Assembly: GCF_000011105.1 (NCBI RefSeq)
Contig: NC_000961.1
Coordinates: forward strand, 124,001 to 188,000
Length of the DNA stretch: 64,000 nucleotides
Reading direction: 5' to 3'
Source: Pyrococcus horikoshii OT3
GTDB lineage: Archaea > Methanobacteriota_B > Thermococci > Thermococcales > Thermococcaceae
The position numbers and the translations under genes are program-made. Shown here in pieces: positions 1-9,486 of this stretch (positions are counted from its first letter, which is position 1; every line of letters begins with the position of its first letter). A model generated the notes under the pieces. It was not told the origin of the DNA. It saw only the letters and a list, made by a program, of their open reading frames with translations, and did not search any database.

Positions 1-134
1 TTAGAATAGCTCCACCACTCAACATACCCCAGGAAGACTTGGATAAGGGGGTAGAGATAATTGAGGAGTCAATAAAAGATGCAGTTGAAGGGAAGATTCC
101 TGATGAGGTGTTGAAATTCTTACGGGCATGGTGA
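1..134 (+). CDS. C-terminus of a class III PLP aminotransferase / amino-acid racemase (partial)
   Basis: Only the last 43 residues are inside the window, read in the frame starting at base 3. They begin [20 protein letters not shown] and end LKFLRAW before a TGA at 132-134. The segment 'R-I-A-P-P-L' followed by an amphipathic helix of the 'ledgieileeai' kind is the usual C-terminus of class III (ornithine/4-aminobutyrate type) aminotransferases. In Thermococcales some members of this group act as amino-acid racemases, so the substrate cannot be decided from this piece. The gene ends right at the end of the convergent Lrp-family gene; such regulators often sit beside amino-acid enzymes they control, which is inference here. 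Confidence 0.6.
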
Positions 135-611
135 CTAAAACACTCTAGCATATCCCCATTTTTTCACACTCGTTAGTATTGAGGTTTCCGTGCTTTTTAT
201 TCCATCTATTTTTGCCATCTTCTCCAAGATAAAGCGCTCGAGCTCTTGAAGATCCTTAACGGTTACCTGCATGAATATGTCGTGGGCCCCTGTAACTATT
301 CCTAGGACGTCAACTTCTGGAAACTTTGCAAGCTCCTCTACTACCTGCTTAACCTTTGCGGGTTCCGCATCTACTGCTATAAACGCTACTATTTCATATC
401 CAGCTTTAAAGGGATTTATTAGGGCTGCAAACTTCCTTATAACCCCCTCTTTAACCAGTCTATTAACCCTGGCCCTTACCGTTGACTCTGGAACGTTTAT
501 CCTCCTGCTGATTTCCGAGTAACTCATTCGTCCATCTTCTTGAAGGAGCCTTAAAATAGCCCTGTCGATCTCGTCCAGCTCAACTTTTCTTGAGTGTGGC
601 ACGGTTATCAC
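135..611 (-). CDS. Lrp/AsnC-family (feast/famine) transcriptional regulator
   Basis: A protein of 158 aa with the standard two-part layout. An N-terminal winged helix-turn-helix spans about residues 10-60 (DEIDRAILRLLQEDGRMSYS, then the recognition helix around PESTVRARVNRL). A C-terminal RAM ligand-binding/oligomerisation domain spans about 75-150 and includes the typical 'VTGAHDIFMQV' glycine loop. Such proteins form dimers or octamers on DNA and respond to amino acids. The gene is convergent with the aminotransferase tail and divergent from the peptidase pseudogene. Its own upstream region carries a near-perfect 17-bp palindrome at 656-672 just beyond a TATA-like box at about 641-651, which suggests autoregulation. 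The effector amino acid is unknown. Confidence 0.93.
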   Translation of the reverse strand: MITVPHSRKVELDEIDRAILRLLQEDGRMSYSEISRRINVPESTVRARVNRLVKEGVIRKFAALINPFKAGYEIVAFIAVDAEPAKVKQVVEELAKFPEVDVLGIVTGAHDIFMQVTVKDLQELERFILEKMAKIDGIKSTETSILTSVKKWGYARVF

Positions 612-655
612 CTGTATATCTAGGTAAACATTTAGGGGATTTATATAATCTATCC

Positions 656-672
656 ATTGTCAATTTGGCAAT
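656..672. promoter_or_regulatory. Candidate Lrp-type operator (17-bp palindrome)
   Basis: ATTGTCAATTTGGCAAT is an 8-1-8 inverted repeat with one mismatch. It lies directly upstream (minus-strand sense) of the AT-rich TATA-like element at about 641-651 that would drive the Lrp gene, and about 55 bp before the start of the divergent peptidase pseudogene. Its size and symmetry fit the sites bound by archaeal Lrp-family regulators. That this Lrp binds it is inference. Confidence 0.4.
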
Positions 673-726
673 CACATCGAGAAAAATCTAAAGTTTAAAC
701 TTGTCAATTCTCTTATCGTGATAACC

Positions 727-2070
727 ATGGAATTCGTAGAACTTGAAAGCTTTATCGTTGAGAAAATGTCAGAAAAGAAAGTTCCAGGAATTAGTATAAG
801 CATAATTAAGGATGGAGAAGTCATATATGCAAAGGGCTTTGGGTATAGGAACGTCGAAGCTAAACTCCCATCAACGCCTGAAACGATATATGGGATAGGT
901 TCAATAACCAAGAGCTTCACGGCATTGGCAATAATGAAGCTTGCCGAGGAAGGAGCTCTAAGCTTGGAAGATCCAGTAGAAAAGTACGTTAACATAAAGC
1001 TGAGACCCTTCGGGAAACCTGTGACCATTCACCACCTTCTTACCCATTCTTCAGGAATACCTTCCCTTGGATATGCCGAGGCCTTCATAGAGGGCATGAT
1101 TGGGGAAGATAGATGGCTTCCAGTTGCTTCACCCGATCAAATAATAGCGTTTGCCAAGGATATGGAGAAGTGGGCCGTTGCAAAGCCTGGTGAGAGATTT
1201 TTCTACCTAAATACGGGTTACGTTCTCCTGGGAAAGATAATCTCTAAAGTCTCAGGAGTTCCCTATGAGGAATACGTAAGGAAGAAGATTTTGGAACCCC
1301 TCGGAATGAAGCGCTCTTACTTTAGCAAGGAGGAGGTTGAGAAAGATAAGGATGTTGCCATGGGGTATATAGTTGATAAAGAAGGAAAGCTAATTCCCCA
1401 GGGATTTCCCTACGGGATTACCTCCGATGGTGGATTGCTAAGTAATGTCCTGGATTTGGCTAAGTATCTAAAGATGTACATGGAAAGGGATGAGAAAGTT
1501 GTAAGTAAGGAATCCATAGAAGCAATGGAGAAACCATACATAAAGGTTCCATGGGAGCTCTTTGGAGGGGAATCTTACGGGTATTGATTGATAATATATC
1601 CAAACTTCCTGGGGGAGAAGCTTATAGGCCATAGTGGTTCAGTTGGGATGTACACGGGGTACATTGGTTACATACCTGAGAAGCAAATTGGCGTTGCAGT
1701 ACTTGAGAACTCCTCAGGGTATCCTCCTTCCTACATAGGAATGTACGCTTTAGCTTTACTACTGGACAAAAACCCAGAGGAAGAATTACCGTTTTTAAGC
1801 AGGGAGAAGAAGCTTAAAAGAATAGAAGGCCTTTACAAAGGGTATAAGGGAACTCTAAAATTCGAGGTAAAGGTTGAAGGAGATATAGTTTACCTGAAAT
1901 TCCTAGGAAAGATCTTCACGTACATGGTACCACTCTTCCCAGAAGTTCTTGAGGAAGACTTCATTAAATGCTATACCCTCTCAAATGGTAGGAAGATGTA
2001 TGCTGAGTTCTACATAAAGGATAATACCGTTGAATTACTGTTCGAAAGGTACAAGCTCGTTAAGGGTTAA
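727..2070 (+). pseudogene. CubicO/Pab87-like serine peptidase (beta-lactamase fold), interrupted by an in-frame TGA
   Basis: Two adjacent open stretches in the same frame (to 1584 and from 1588) together make one protein of about 447-450 residues, the length I recall for the P. abyssi Pab87 peptidase. The first part carries the serine-lysine pair S-I-T-K (class C beta-lactamase SxxK motif, about residue 60) and a Y-L-N motif near 'YLNTGYVLLG'. The second part carries the H-S-G motif ('GHSGSVGMYTGY') and a C-terminal lipocalin-like region. A TGA at 1585-1587 falls in 'SYGY*LIIYP', where GGA (Gly) would be expected. No other lesion is visible, so it looks like a single recent nonsense change. 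GTG at 718 is an alternative start; ATG at 727 follows a TATA-like 'tttaaac' at suitable distance. Confidence 0.85.
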
Positions 2071-2078
2071 TTTTCTTT

Positions 2079-3050
2079 TTAAAGCCATTTCTTTTTCTTG
2101 AAATATAGGAGCATGCCAATGGCCAATGCAAACATTACCACTAGAACGGCCGGATATCCATAACGCCACTGGAGTTCGGGCATATATCTAAAGTTCATCC
2201 CATAGATTCCTGTGATGAAGGTTAAGGGTATGAATATAGTTGAAACAACCGTTAGAATCCTAATTATTTCATTAATCTTCATTGAGATCGTGGAGTAATA
2301 AATATCTACAAGGCTATCCGTGAGCTCCTTTTGGGTTTCAATAACTTCAAGGATATCCCTTACGTGGGCATATAAATCTTCTAGGAGGTTTTCCGTCTCG
2401 GCATCGAGAAATTCTTTACCCTCTACCTTTATTCGTCTAAAGCAGGTTAGCAGGGGAAGTATTGTACGTCTCATGAAGAGAACGTCACGCCTCATTTTGT
2501 GGATTTTCCTTAGGATTCCTTGATCGGGGTTCGCTAGTATCTTTGACTCGATTTTCTCAATTTCTGCACTTATCTTCTCTAAAATCGGGACGTAATTTTC
2601 TATTATTGCATCTAGAATTTCAACAAATAAGTATCCTGGACCTTTTCTTCGAAGGGAACCTTCTCCCTCTCGTATGCTCTCCCTAATGATATTAAAAACA
2701 TCCCTTGGCCTTTCCTGAATCGTGAGGATGACGTTATTCATCAGGAGAATTGATGTTTTCTCCCTTTTCAAACTACCTGCGACCTCATAAACCTGGTGAA
2801 GGATTACGAAGATATAATCCGGGAAAATGAATACTCTAGCTGAACTATCTCGTTTTATAGCCTTTATTACTCTATTGCTCACTCCTAGTTTTTTAAGCTC
2901 GGCATCCAAAGCTGGGGAGTATATGACATTAATCCAGACGACGGTATAATCCCTAAAAGATAGGGCCTCTTCAAGTGAACTTACTTTCGTACTCATAAAT
3001 TTGTCCTTAGAATATGCTATCACAGATATCTCACTTGTACTTTTCTTCAT
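2079..3050 (-). CDS. corA: CorA-type Mg2+/divalent cation transporter
   Basis: A 323-aa protein with a long charged, mostly helical cytoplasmic N-terminal domain (residues 1-260) and two C-terminal transmembrane helices. The first helix ends in the CorA signature Y-G-M-N ('GIYGMNFRYMPEL', about residue 285), and the second is followed by a short basic tail (KKKKWL). This layout is diagnostic of the CorA channel, a pentamer in the cytoplasmic membrane carrying Mg2+, Co2+ or Ni2+. It stands alone, tail to tail with the peptidase pseudogene only 8 bp away. Metal preference cannot be read from the sequence. Confidence 0.95.
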   Translation of the reverse strand: MKKSTSEISVIAYSKDKFMSTKVSSLEEALSFRDYTVVWINVIYSPALDAELKKLGVSNRVIKAIKRDSSARVFIFPDYIFVILHQVYEVAGSLKREKTSILLMNNVILTIQERPRDVFNIIRESIREGEGSLRRKGPGYLFVEILDAIIENYVPILEKISAEIEKIESKILANPDQGILRKIHKMRRDVLFMRRTILPLLTCFRRIKVEGKEFLDAETENLLEDLYAHVRDILEVIETQKELTDSLVDIYYSTISMKINEIIRILTVVSTIFIPLTFITGIYGMNFRYMPELQWRYGYPAVLVVMFALAIGMLLYFKKKKWL

Positions 3051-3089
3051 TTCCTATCTTACTCCTTTAGTTTTAGAAAGAGAAAATTG

Positions 3090-3167
3090 TGGTGCGGTGG
3101 CCGGGATTTGAACCCGGGTCGCCGGCTCGGAAGGCCGGCGTCCTAGACCAGGCTAGACTACCACCGC
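3090..3167 (-). tRNA. tRNA-Gly (anticodon TCC)
   Basis: The reverse complement folds as a complete cloverleaf: acceptor GCGGTGG/CCACCGC, D arm GTCT/GGAC, anticodon stem CCGGC/GCCGG with loop CTTCCGA (anticodon TCC), and T arm CCGGG-TTCAAAT-CCCGG. Discriminator A and CCA are encoded. No intron. Seven bases separate it from the tRNA-Phe gene, so the two are probably co-transcribed. Confidence 0.97.
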
Positions 3168-3174
3168 ACAATTC

Positions 3175-3251
3175 TGGTGGGGCGGGGGGGATTTGAACCC
3201 CCGACACCCGGATCTTCAGTCCGGTGCTCTCCCAGGCTGAGCTACCGCCCC
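3175..3251 (-). tRNA. tRNA-Phe (anticodon GAA)
   Basis: The reverse complement gives acceptor GGGGCGG/CCGCCCC, a D arm starting TAGCTCAGCCTGGGAGAGC, anticodon stem CCGGA/TCCGG with loop CTGAAGA (anticodon GAA), and T arm GGGGG-TTCAAAT-CCCCC. Discriminator A and CCA are encoded. No intron. It is the upstream gene of a two-tRNA unit with tRNA-Gly. Confidence 0.97.
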
Positions 3252-3288
3252 ACCTAAGCAGCTACCAATAGAAACACATTACTTTGGA

Positions 3289-3296
3289 TTTATAAA
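3289..3296 (-). promoter_or_regulatory. TATA box of the tRNA-Phe/tRNA-Gly unit
   Basis: TTTATAAA on the minus strand lies 38-45 bp before the mature 5' end of tRNA-Phe. That is the expected spacing for an archaeal promoter with a short 5' leader removed by RNase P. Confidence 0.6.
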
Positions 3297-3302
3297 TTTT
3301 AT

Positions 3303-3545
3303 GAACCTTATGCACGACTTAAGTACCTTAGGGTTTATGTGAATGGAGCGAGGATTTATGAGGATTATGTGAATGCTTCAGTTGATTATAATCCAACGCA
3401 TCGTTATGAAGGGTGGTATCAGGTTTCAGTTGATTTAACAAAGTATGCTGGATAGTCAATAACTATAAAAGTTAAATTTGGGCTGAAATTAGACGAAAGT
3501 TCCTCGATGTTGGCAGTTGATAATGTAATGATTGTGGCGAAGTGA
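3303..3545 (+). pseudogene. C-terminal remnant of a beta-rich, probably surface, protein
   Basis: One frame reads EPYARLKYLRVYVNGARIY and onward to 'WYQVSVDLTKYAG', then an in-frame TAG at 3453-3455, then resumes 'SITIKVKFGLKL' to 'AVDNVMIVAK' and a TGA. Alternating hydrophobic strands and the closing 'LAVDNVMI' phrase resemble the last jelly-roll domain of a secreted or cell-surface protein. There is no start codon or upstream part, and there is an internal stop, so this is a decayed fragment. The parent family is not identified. Confidence 0.5.
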
Positions 3546-3557
3546 GGGGGTTAAATA

Positions 3558-3695
3558 ATGTCTTCAAGGGTTAAACGTGAGGAGGAAAAGCTAGCTCAAC
3601 GAGTAGCGAGGTATTTTAAGCGGAAGTATGGGATCGAGGAAGACCTTATTGACTATTATGCTCTCGTTGATACTAACTTGACATTCGAAAATTAA
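3558..3695 (+). CDS. Small protein of unknown function, possibly frameshifted near its C-terminus
   Basis: A 45-aa reading frame starting at an ATG eight bases after a G-rich ribosome-binding stretch (gtgaggggg). It begins MSSRVKREEEKLAQRVARYF and is highly charged and helical. After the TAA at 3693-3695, a different frame continues with a basic, proline/aspartate-containing tail (KQIDYPDRKGKRKRRKS, stop at 3745-3747). The natural protein may therefore have been about 62 aa, with one base gained or lost near 3690. No family recognised. It lies in the patch of fragments upstream of a toxin-antitoxin pair but shows no clear link to it. Confidence 0.4.
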   Translation: MSSRVKREEEKLAQRVARYFKRKYGIEEDLIDYYALVDTNLTFEN

Positions 3696-3784
3696 GCAAA
3701 TTGATTATCCTGATCGGAAGGGGAAAAGAAAGCGGAGGAAAAGTTAATAATCACCATCCCTAAAAATTCTTTAAGGTGTTGGAT

Positions 3785-4087
3785 ATGGCTGTGAGTGTGA
3801 AGAACTCGGAGGGTGTGAAACTCCTCATTGAAGAAGTTGCGAAGGCCGTTGGTGTTTCCCCAAAAGAGCTTATCGAATACTATGAATGGAAAGCTCACCG
3901 AGAGAAGCTCAAAAAGAGTCGGAAGAGGATGACAAAGGCCGAAGCGAGAAAAATAATAGCGGAGTGGAAGAATGAGAAACCTCGTATGAGCGAGGAAGAG
4001 GCCATTAAACTCTATTATGAGGCCGAGGAGGAGATCAAGAAATGGGAGAAAATCGAAAGAAGACTAAAGAAGCTCGGCTTAGAGTAG
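3785..4087 (+). CDS. Putative antitoxin partner of a PIN-domain toxin
   Basis: About 100 aa, almost entirely charged and helical, starting MAVSVKNSEGVKLLIEEVAK at the ATG; in-frame GTG/TTG codons occur up to 3776. Residues 1-45 look like a small helical dimerisation or DNA-binding domain. The rest is a long Lys/Glu-rich helix that could wrap the toxin. Its last 46 bases overlap the start of the PIN-domain gene in another frame, the tight coupling usual for antitoxin-toxin pairs. The role is inferred from size, order and overlap; no ribbon-helix-helix or AbrB motif is evident. Confidence 0.6.
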   Translation: MAVSVKNSEGVKLLIEEVAKAVGVSPKELIEYYEWKAHREKLKKSRKRMTKAEARKIIAEWKNEKPRMSEEEAIKLYYEAEEEIKKWEKIERRLKKLGLE

Positions 4088-4545
4088 TTATTGACACATC
4101 CGTTTTAATCCCAGCGCTGTTATCGTCTAAAGGTCACGCCTTTGAAGTCCTTGAACTTCTCTTTGAGGGGAAGATCATAAATTATTATTCCACTTCAACC
4201 AAAGCCGAGTATTATGAGGTTATCAGTTATCCTAAACTCATAAAGAAGATTCCGTTTGAAGTTTCTAAAAAGAGAGTTGATGTTGTACTATTTCACTCGA
4301 AGAGGGTTCAAATAAAGCGTTCATTTAAAGAGTCCAAAACTCTATTTGAGAAAGTCCGTGATCCAGAGGATATTTCTTTTTTGGACGTGGTGTATAATGC
4401 TAAGGCTGATGTCTTGATAACCTATGACCGTAGGCACTTGTTAAGAATCAGGGATAAGGAAAAGAAGTTTAAGCTCGAAGGACATGAGTTTTACATCCTC
4501 ACTCCAAAAGAGTTCATAGAATTCTACAAAAAGAAAAGGAGTTAA
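4042..4545 (+). CDS. PIN-domain ribonuclease toxin (COG1569-like)
   Basis: A 167-aa protein with a PIN nuclease fold. The first catalytic Asp is in 'VVIDTSVLIPALLSS' (D18), an acidic position follows the helix 'STSTKAEYYEV', and the C-terminal acidic cluster is in 'DPEDISFLDVVYNAKADVLI' and 'TYDRRHLL'. This matches the family annotated as putative toxin components of toxin-antitoxin systems, which in related VapC proteins cleave RNA. Translation is probably coupled to the overlapping upstream antitoxin. Its stop codon overlaps that of a decayed gene on the other strand. Whether it is active as a toxin is not shown by sequence. Confidence 0.8.
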   Translation: MGENRKKTKEARLRVVIDTSVLIPALLSSKGHAFEVLELLFEGKIINYYSTSTKAEYYEVISYPKLIKKIPFEVSKKRVDVVLFHSKRVQIKRSFKESKTLFEKVRDPEDISFLDVVYNAKADVLITYDRRHLLRIRDKEKKFKLEGHEFYILTPKEFIEFYKKKRS

Positions 4546-4755
4546 AGCACCGGGAACTTCCCGGCGACCTTCTTATACTCTTCTTTTGCTCTGTTCATCA
4601 TATCAAAATAGTGCGCTCTACCAACCGTCTTAGATTACCTGAACTTCTAGGTTTCTCGATCCAGTATGCCTTCAAGAACTTTCTGGGTTCAGGGAAATAG
4701 CGTACAAGCATAACTATCGGTTTAAGGTTCTCTCGAGTAAGAAGAGGATTTTAAA
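4542..4755 (-). pseudogene. Frameshifted C-terminal gene remnant, family unknown
   Basis: On the minus strand a frame reads 'ENLKPIVMLVRYFPEPRKFL' and 'KAYWIEKPRSSGNLR', then shifts into a second frame reading 'GRAHYFDMMNRAKEEYKKVA' and ending 'GKFPVL' with the stop at 4542-4544. The two pieces join sensibly across one frameshift near 4620-4630, and there is no start region. It is a decayed 3' end of a gene, overlapping the PIN gene's stop by a few bases. I do not recognise the parent family. Confidence 0.4.
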
Positions 4756-4776
4756 TCCTAGCTCTTACCTTTATAC

Positions 4777-5484
4777 ATGCTCGGTCTAAAGACCTCCATA
4801 ATAGGGAGGAGGGTGATTTACTTTCAGGAAATAACTTCGACTAACGAATTTGCGAAAACCTCATATCTTGAGGAAGGTACTGTAATAGTTGCCGATAAGC
4901 AAACTATGGGCCATGGAAGGCTAAACAGGAAATGGGAGTCTCCAGAGGGTGGTTTATGGCTAAGCATCGTTTTAAGCCCTAAGGTTCCTCAGAAGGATCT
5001 TCCCAAGATAGTATTCCTGGGAGCTGTAGGGGTTGTGGAAACCCTAAAGGAGTTCTCGATAGATGGAAGGATAAAGTGGCCCAACGACGTCTTAGTTAAT
5101 TACAAGAAGATAGCTGGAGTTTTGGTTGAGGGAAAGGGAGATAAGATTGTGCTTGGAATAGGATTAAATGTTAACAACAAAGTTCCAAACGGTGCTACTT
5201 CTATGAAGCTTGAGCTTGGCTCTGAAGTTCCACTATTGAGCGTTTTTAGATCCTTAATTACAAATTTAGATAGACTATATTTGAACTTCCTCAAAAATCC
5301 CATGGATATACTTAACCTTGTCAGGGATAACATGATCCTTGGGGTGAGGGTTAAAATATTAGGTGACGGAAGCTTTGAAGGGATAGCAGAAGATATCGAT
5401 GACTTTGGAAGGTTAATCATCAGACTCGATAGTGGAGAAGTAAAGAAAGTAATCTATGGGGATGTTTCGCTAAGGTTCCTCTAA
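4777..5484 (+). CDS. birA: Biotin--[acetyl-CoA carboxylase] ligase (BirA, no HTH domain)
   Basis: A 235-aa enzyme that activates biotin to biotinyl-AMP and transfers it to the lysine of a biotin carboxyl carrier protein. Seen: 'TSTNEFAK' near residue 21, the nucleotide/biotin loop '[15 protein letters not shown]' (about 46-60), K-W-P-N-D-V (about residue 100), 'KIAGVLVEG' and a small SH3-like C-terminal domain from about residue 185. There is no N-terminal DNA-binding domain, so it is a ligase rather than a repressor. A TATA-like 'ttttaaatc' about 25 bp before the ATG and no Shine-Dalgarno sequence suggest a leaderless mRNA. A BioY biotin transporter gene about 9 kb away fits biotin salvage. 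Confidence 0.97.
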   Translation: MLGLKTSIIGRRVIYFQEITSTNEFAKTSYLEEGTVIVADKQTMGHGRLNRKWESPEGGLWLSIVLSPKVPQKDLPKIVFLGAVGVVETLKEFSIDGRIKWPNDVLVNYKKIAGVLVEGKGDKIVLGIGLNVNNKVPNGATSMKLELGSEVPLLSVFRSLITNLDRLYLNFLKNPMDILNLVRDNMILGVRVKILGDGSFEGIAEDIDDFGRLIIRLDSGEVKKVIYGDVSLRFL

Positions 5485-6375
5485 AAGATCTAATCCCTTC
5501 CCCTTCATAATTTCGATAGTTTTTTGCATGATGTCTTCCATTATCTTACTTACAGTTTCTTCAAGTTCAACGTTCTCTATTACAGGAACGTTGAATTTCT
5601 TAGCCCTTCTTATCAGGTAATCCTGAATCTCAAGTATCTCATCGAGGTGGGAGATATAGTAATCAGCGGGCCTCTTACTGTACCTAGTTCTTTCATAAAA
5701 TCTTGCTTCCAGATCCTCTCTGCTTCTAGCAATGAGCATGTACATGAAGGTCATCTCCCCCTCTACCTTTACGAAACCAGGAACAACGTGGATCCCTTCT
5801 ATTATTGCATTGAGCCCTTCTCTAACTGCCCTCTCTATTATTGCATTTATCCCCACTGTAACAGCACTAACCTGACTTTCGAACCCCGCTACTATTGGAG
5901 AATCTGTCACGGTTCCTTTTAGCTCCTTCCACGCTAGGAAAGTTGATGTATGAATTGTAGGTAACAGCTCAGGTGTTATTATCTTTCTTAGAACTTCCCT
6001 AATTGAGTCAGTTCCTATTACACTTCTTATTCCAAGTCTAAATGCTAGTTCCGTGGCTATAGTTGACTTTCCAACTCCGGTAGGTCCACCGAGAAGGATT
6101 ATGAGGGGTACCTTCATCTTCCTAAATCTCCTCCAGAATATGTACCTCTTAGCTTCTTCCTTGAAACCCTTTTCGATTAGCTTTTGATAGGTGAGCTTCC
6201 TTATCTCATCCTTTGTGACTATTGTTTTCCCCTTCTTCACTAACTCTTCTTGGACTTCAATGGCTATGGAATACGCTAGATCAACGTCTATCCCAACTGA
6301 TGTTATGGATCTTGTGAGTATTCCTCGTGAAAATGGCAATGAAACCTTATCGCCCTTTTCTATGACCCTTATCAT
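5470..6375 (-). CDS. 2-phosphoglycerate kinase
   Basis: A 301-aa protein with an ATP-cone-like N-terminal domain (about residues 2-80) followed by a P-loop kinase domain with Walker A '[10 protein letters not shown]' (residues 96-105), '[11 protein letters not shown]', and the 'EGIHVVPGF' stretch. This domain order is that of archaeal 2-phosphoglycerate kinase, which makes 2,3-diphosphoglycerate. It overlaps by 29 bp the upstream gene for cyclic 2,3-diphosphoglycerate synthetase, so the two enzymes of that short pathway form one operon. Whether this organism accumulates the cyclic product is not known from the sequence. Its 3' end overlaps birA by 15 bp on the other strand. Confidence 0.9.
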   Translation of the reverse strand: MIRVIEKGDKVSLPFSRGILTRSITSVGIDVDLAYSIAIEVQEELVKKGKTIVTKDEIRKLTYQKLIEKGFKEEAKRYIFWRRFRKMKVPLIILLGGPTGVGKSTIATELAFRLGIRSVIGTDSIREVLRKIITPELLPTIHTSTFLAWKELKGTVTDSPIVAGFESQVSAVTVGINAIIERAVREGLNAIIEGIHVVPGFVKVEGEMTFMYMLIARSREDLEARFYERTRYSKRPADYYISHLDEILEIQDYLIRRAKKFNVPVIENVELEETVSKIMEDIMQKTIEIMKGKGLDLLEEP

Positions 6376-7642
6376 TTACGATCCTCCTCGCGAGCTCTTT
6401 TACGGATTCCCTTAGATCTTTATCATCTATATTCTTTGGCTCGTAATCGAGAAAGACTATCCTCTTCCCACTTCTCAATGCACTCTTAATTGCAACGTCA
6501 ACTGCACCAGCTTTTAGCTCGACTATTAAGGTGTCATAGCTGACCTTCTTTAGCTCTTCCCTCAACTTTACCCTATTAGCTAAGTTCCCGCTGAATCCAA
6601 CCACATCAATTCCTCTATCTTCAAGTTCTTTGGTAACCCTCTTTGCAGAATTGGTGGATGTCGTGACGACAACGGCCTTTCCTTCTACATTCCCTATGAG
6701 CCTTGGGGAAAACCTCGTTAAGTGTATATCTGCATCAGGATTAATTTCTTTTATCAAGCTTGATATTTTCCCCGGATCTTTAACTTCATCGGCCATAGTA
6801 ACCACTATTAAATCCCCAAGGCTTATCCTGAGCGGATAAAGGTACATCTTGATCTCTTTCCCCTGGAGTGCGCTGACAACTGTAATGAATCCTTCAGATA
6901 GAACGTTTGCAAAGCTAGCTCCCGAGCCTTCAAATACTATTATCTCAGGATTTAGGGATTTTGCAACCTCTATTCCTTTCTGGAGAACGTCTAGGAAGGT
7001 AAAGCCTGCCAATCCTCCCCCGCACCTTCTACAACCTACCGTGGCTACTCCAGCTGTTAGAGCATCCTCAAAGTGATCTGAAGCTGCATGCCTCCCTTTT
7101 TCAGATACTTCAACTAGAAACTCCGGAGTTATCTCCATTAGATCGCCCCTTATAACTTCGGGACTCTCCGGCCCGCCCCTTCCCATTGTAACTATAACTA
7201 CTTTGTATTCCTCCTTTAGGGTTCTACCAACGAACCCTCCAATTGCAGTCTTCCCGATCCTTTTTCCGGTTCCAATTATGTTTATCGAGGGAACGTCAAT
7301 CTTTATCCACTCTTTCGGTTTAAATTCGAAATCGGCCCCTATGTAAGTTATTCCCCTCTTTAAAAGAAAGGAAGCTATCCTAAACCTAATTTCTGGTGTT
7401 AATACGGGTTCATCGCTTAAATCTATAACTTCCCTTATCTCGTTCTCCTCTATTGCCCTTTCAAGGGCTTTAAATATATCCTCATCATAATAAAGTTTAA
7501 TGCTCAGCGTTCTTTCAACATCCCTTATGCTACCTATCTTCTCCATTCCCCCAACGAAGACTGCACAATCCACCTTAAGCTTCTCTAGCGCCCACCTATT
7601 AACATCTGGATAATGCTCACCATCTATAAGGGCTAACCTCAT
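6347..7642 (-). CDS. cpgS: Cyclic 2,3-diphosphoglycerate synthetase
   Basis: About 431 aa. The N-terminus '[19 protein letters not shown]' and the P-loop-like '[13 protein letters not shown]' (near residue 125) are hallmarks of cDPG synthetase, which uses ATP to close the intramolecular phosphoanhydride of 2,3-diphosphoglycerate. Cysteines in 'GCRRCGGG' and the acidic stretch '[14 protein letters not shown]' lie in the middle. ATG at 7642 is preferred over an upstream GTG at 7654 because the conserved sequence starts at the ATG. It is first in the operon with 2-phosphoglycerate kinase. In other archaea the product is a thermoprotectant or phosphate store; its role here is inference. Confidence 0.9.
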   Translation of the reverse strand: MRLALIDGEHYPDVNRWALEKLKVDCAVFVGGMEKIGSIRDVERTLSIKLYYDEDIFKALERAIEENEIREVIDLSDEPVLTPEIRFRIASFLLKRGITYIGADFEFKPKEWIKIDVPSINIIGTGKRIGKTAIGGFVGRTLKEEYKVVIVTMGRGGPESPEVIRGDLMEITPEFLVEVSEKGRHAASDHFEDALTAGVATVGCRRCGGGLAGFTFLDVLQKGIEVAKSLNPEIIVFEGSGASFANVLSEGFITVVSALQGKEIKMYLYPLRISLGDLIVVTMADEVKDPGKISSLIKEINPDADIHLTRFSPRLIGNVEGKAVVVTTSTNSAKRVTKELEDRGIDVVGFSGNLANRVKLREELKKVSYDTLIVELKAGAVDVAIKSALRSGKRIVFLDYEPKNIDDKDLRESVKELARRIVNDKGHRKGR

Positions 7643-7687
7643 AGCGTATCCCACATTCTTTTTCCCAAAAGTTAAAATTATTCTTAT

Positions 7688-9482
<1,795 letters not shown>

Positions 9483-9486
<4 letters not shown>

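Noticed and set aside
1585-1587. TGA read as selenocysteine in the peptidase gene
   Set aside because: The expected residue is Gly, no SECIS-like hairpin is apparent, and I know of no selenocysteine use in Pyrococcus.
3090-3251. The tRNA pair as an attachment site for the neighbouring scar
   Set aside because: No direct repeat of either tRNA's 3' end could be found between 3252 and 4776, and the fragments lie on the 5' side of the tRNA genes.
3453-3455. TAG as pyrrolysine or read-through in the surface-protein fragment
   Set aside because: The fragment lacks a start and most of its gene; decay explains the stop more simply.
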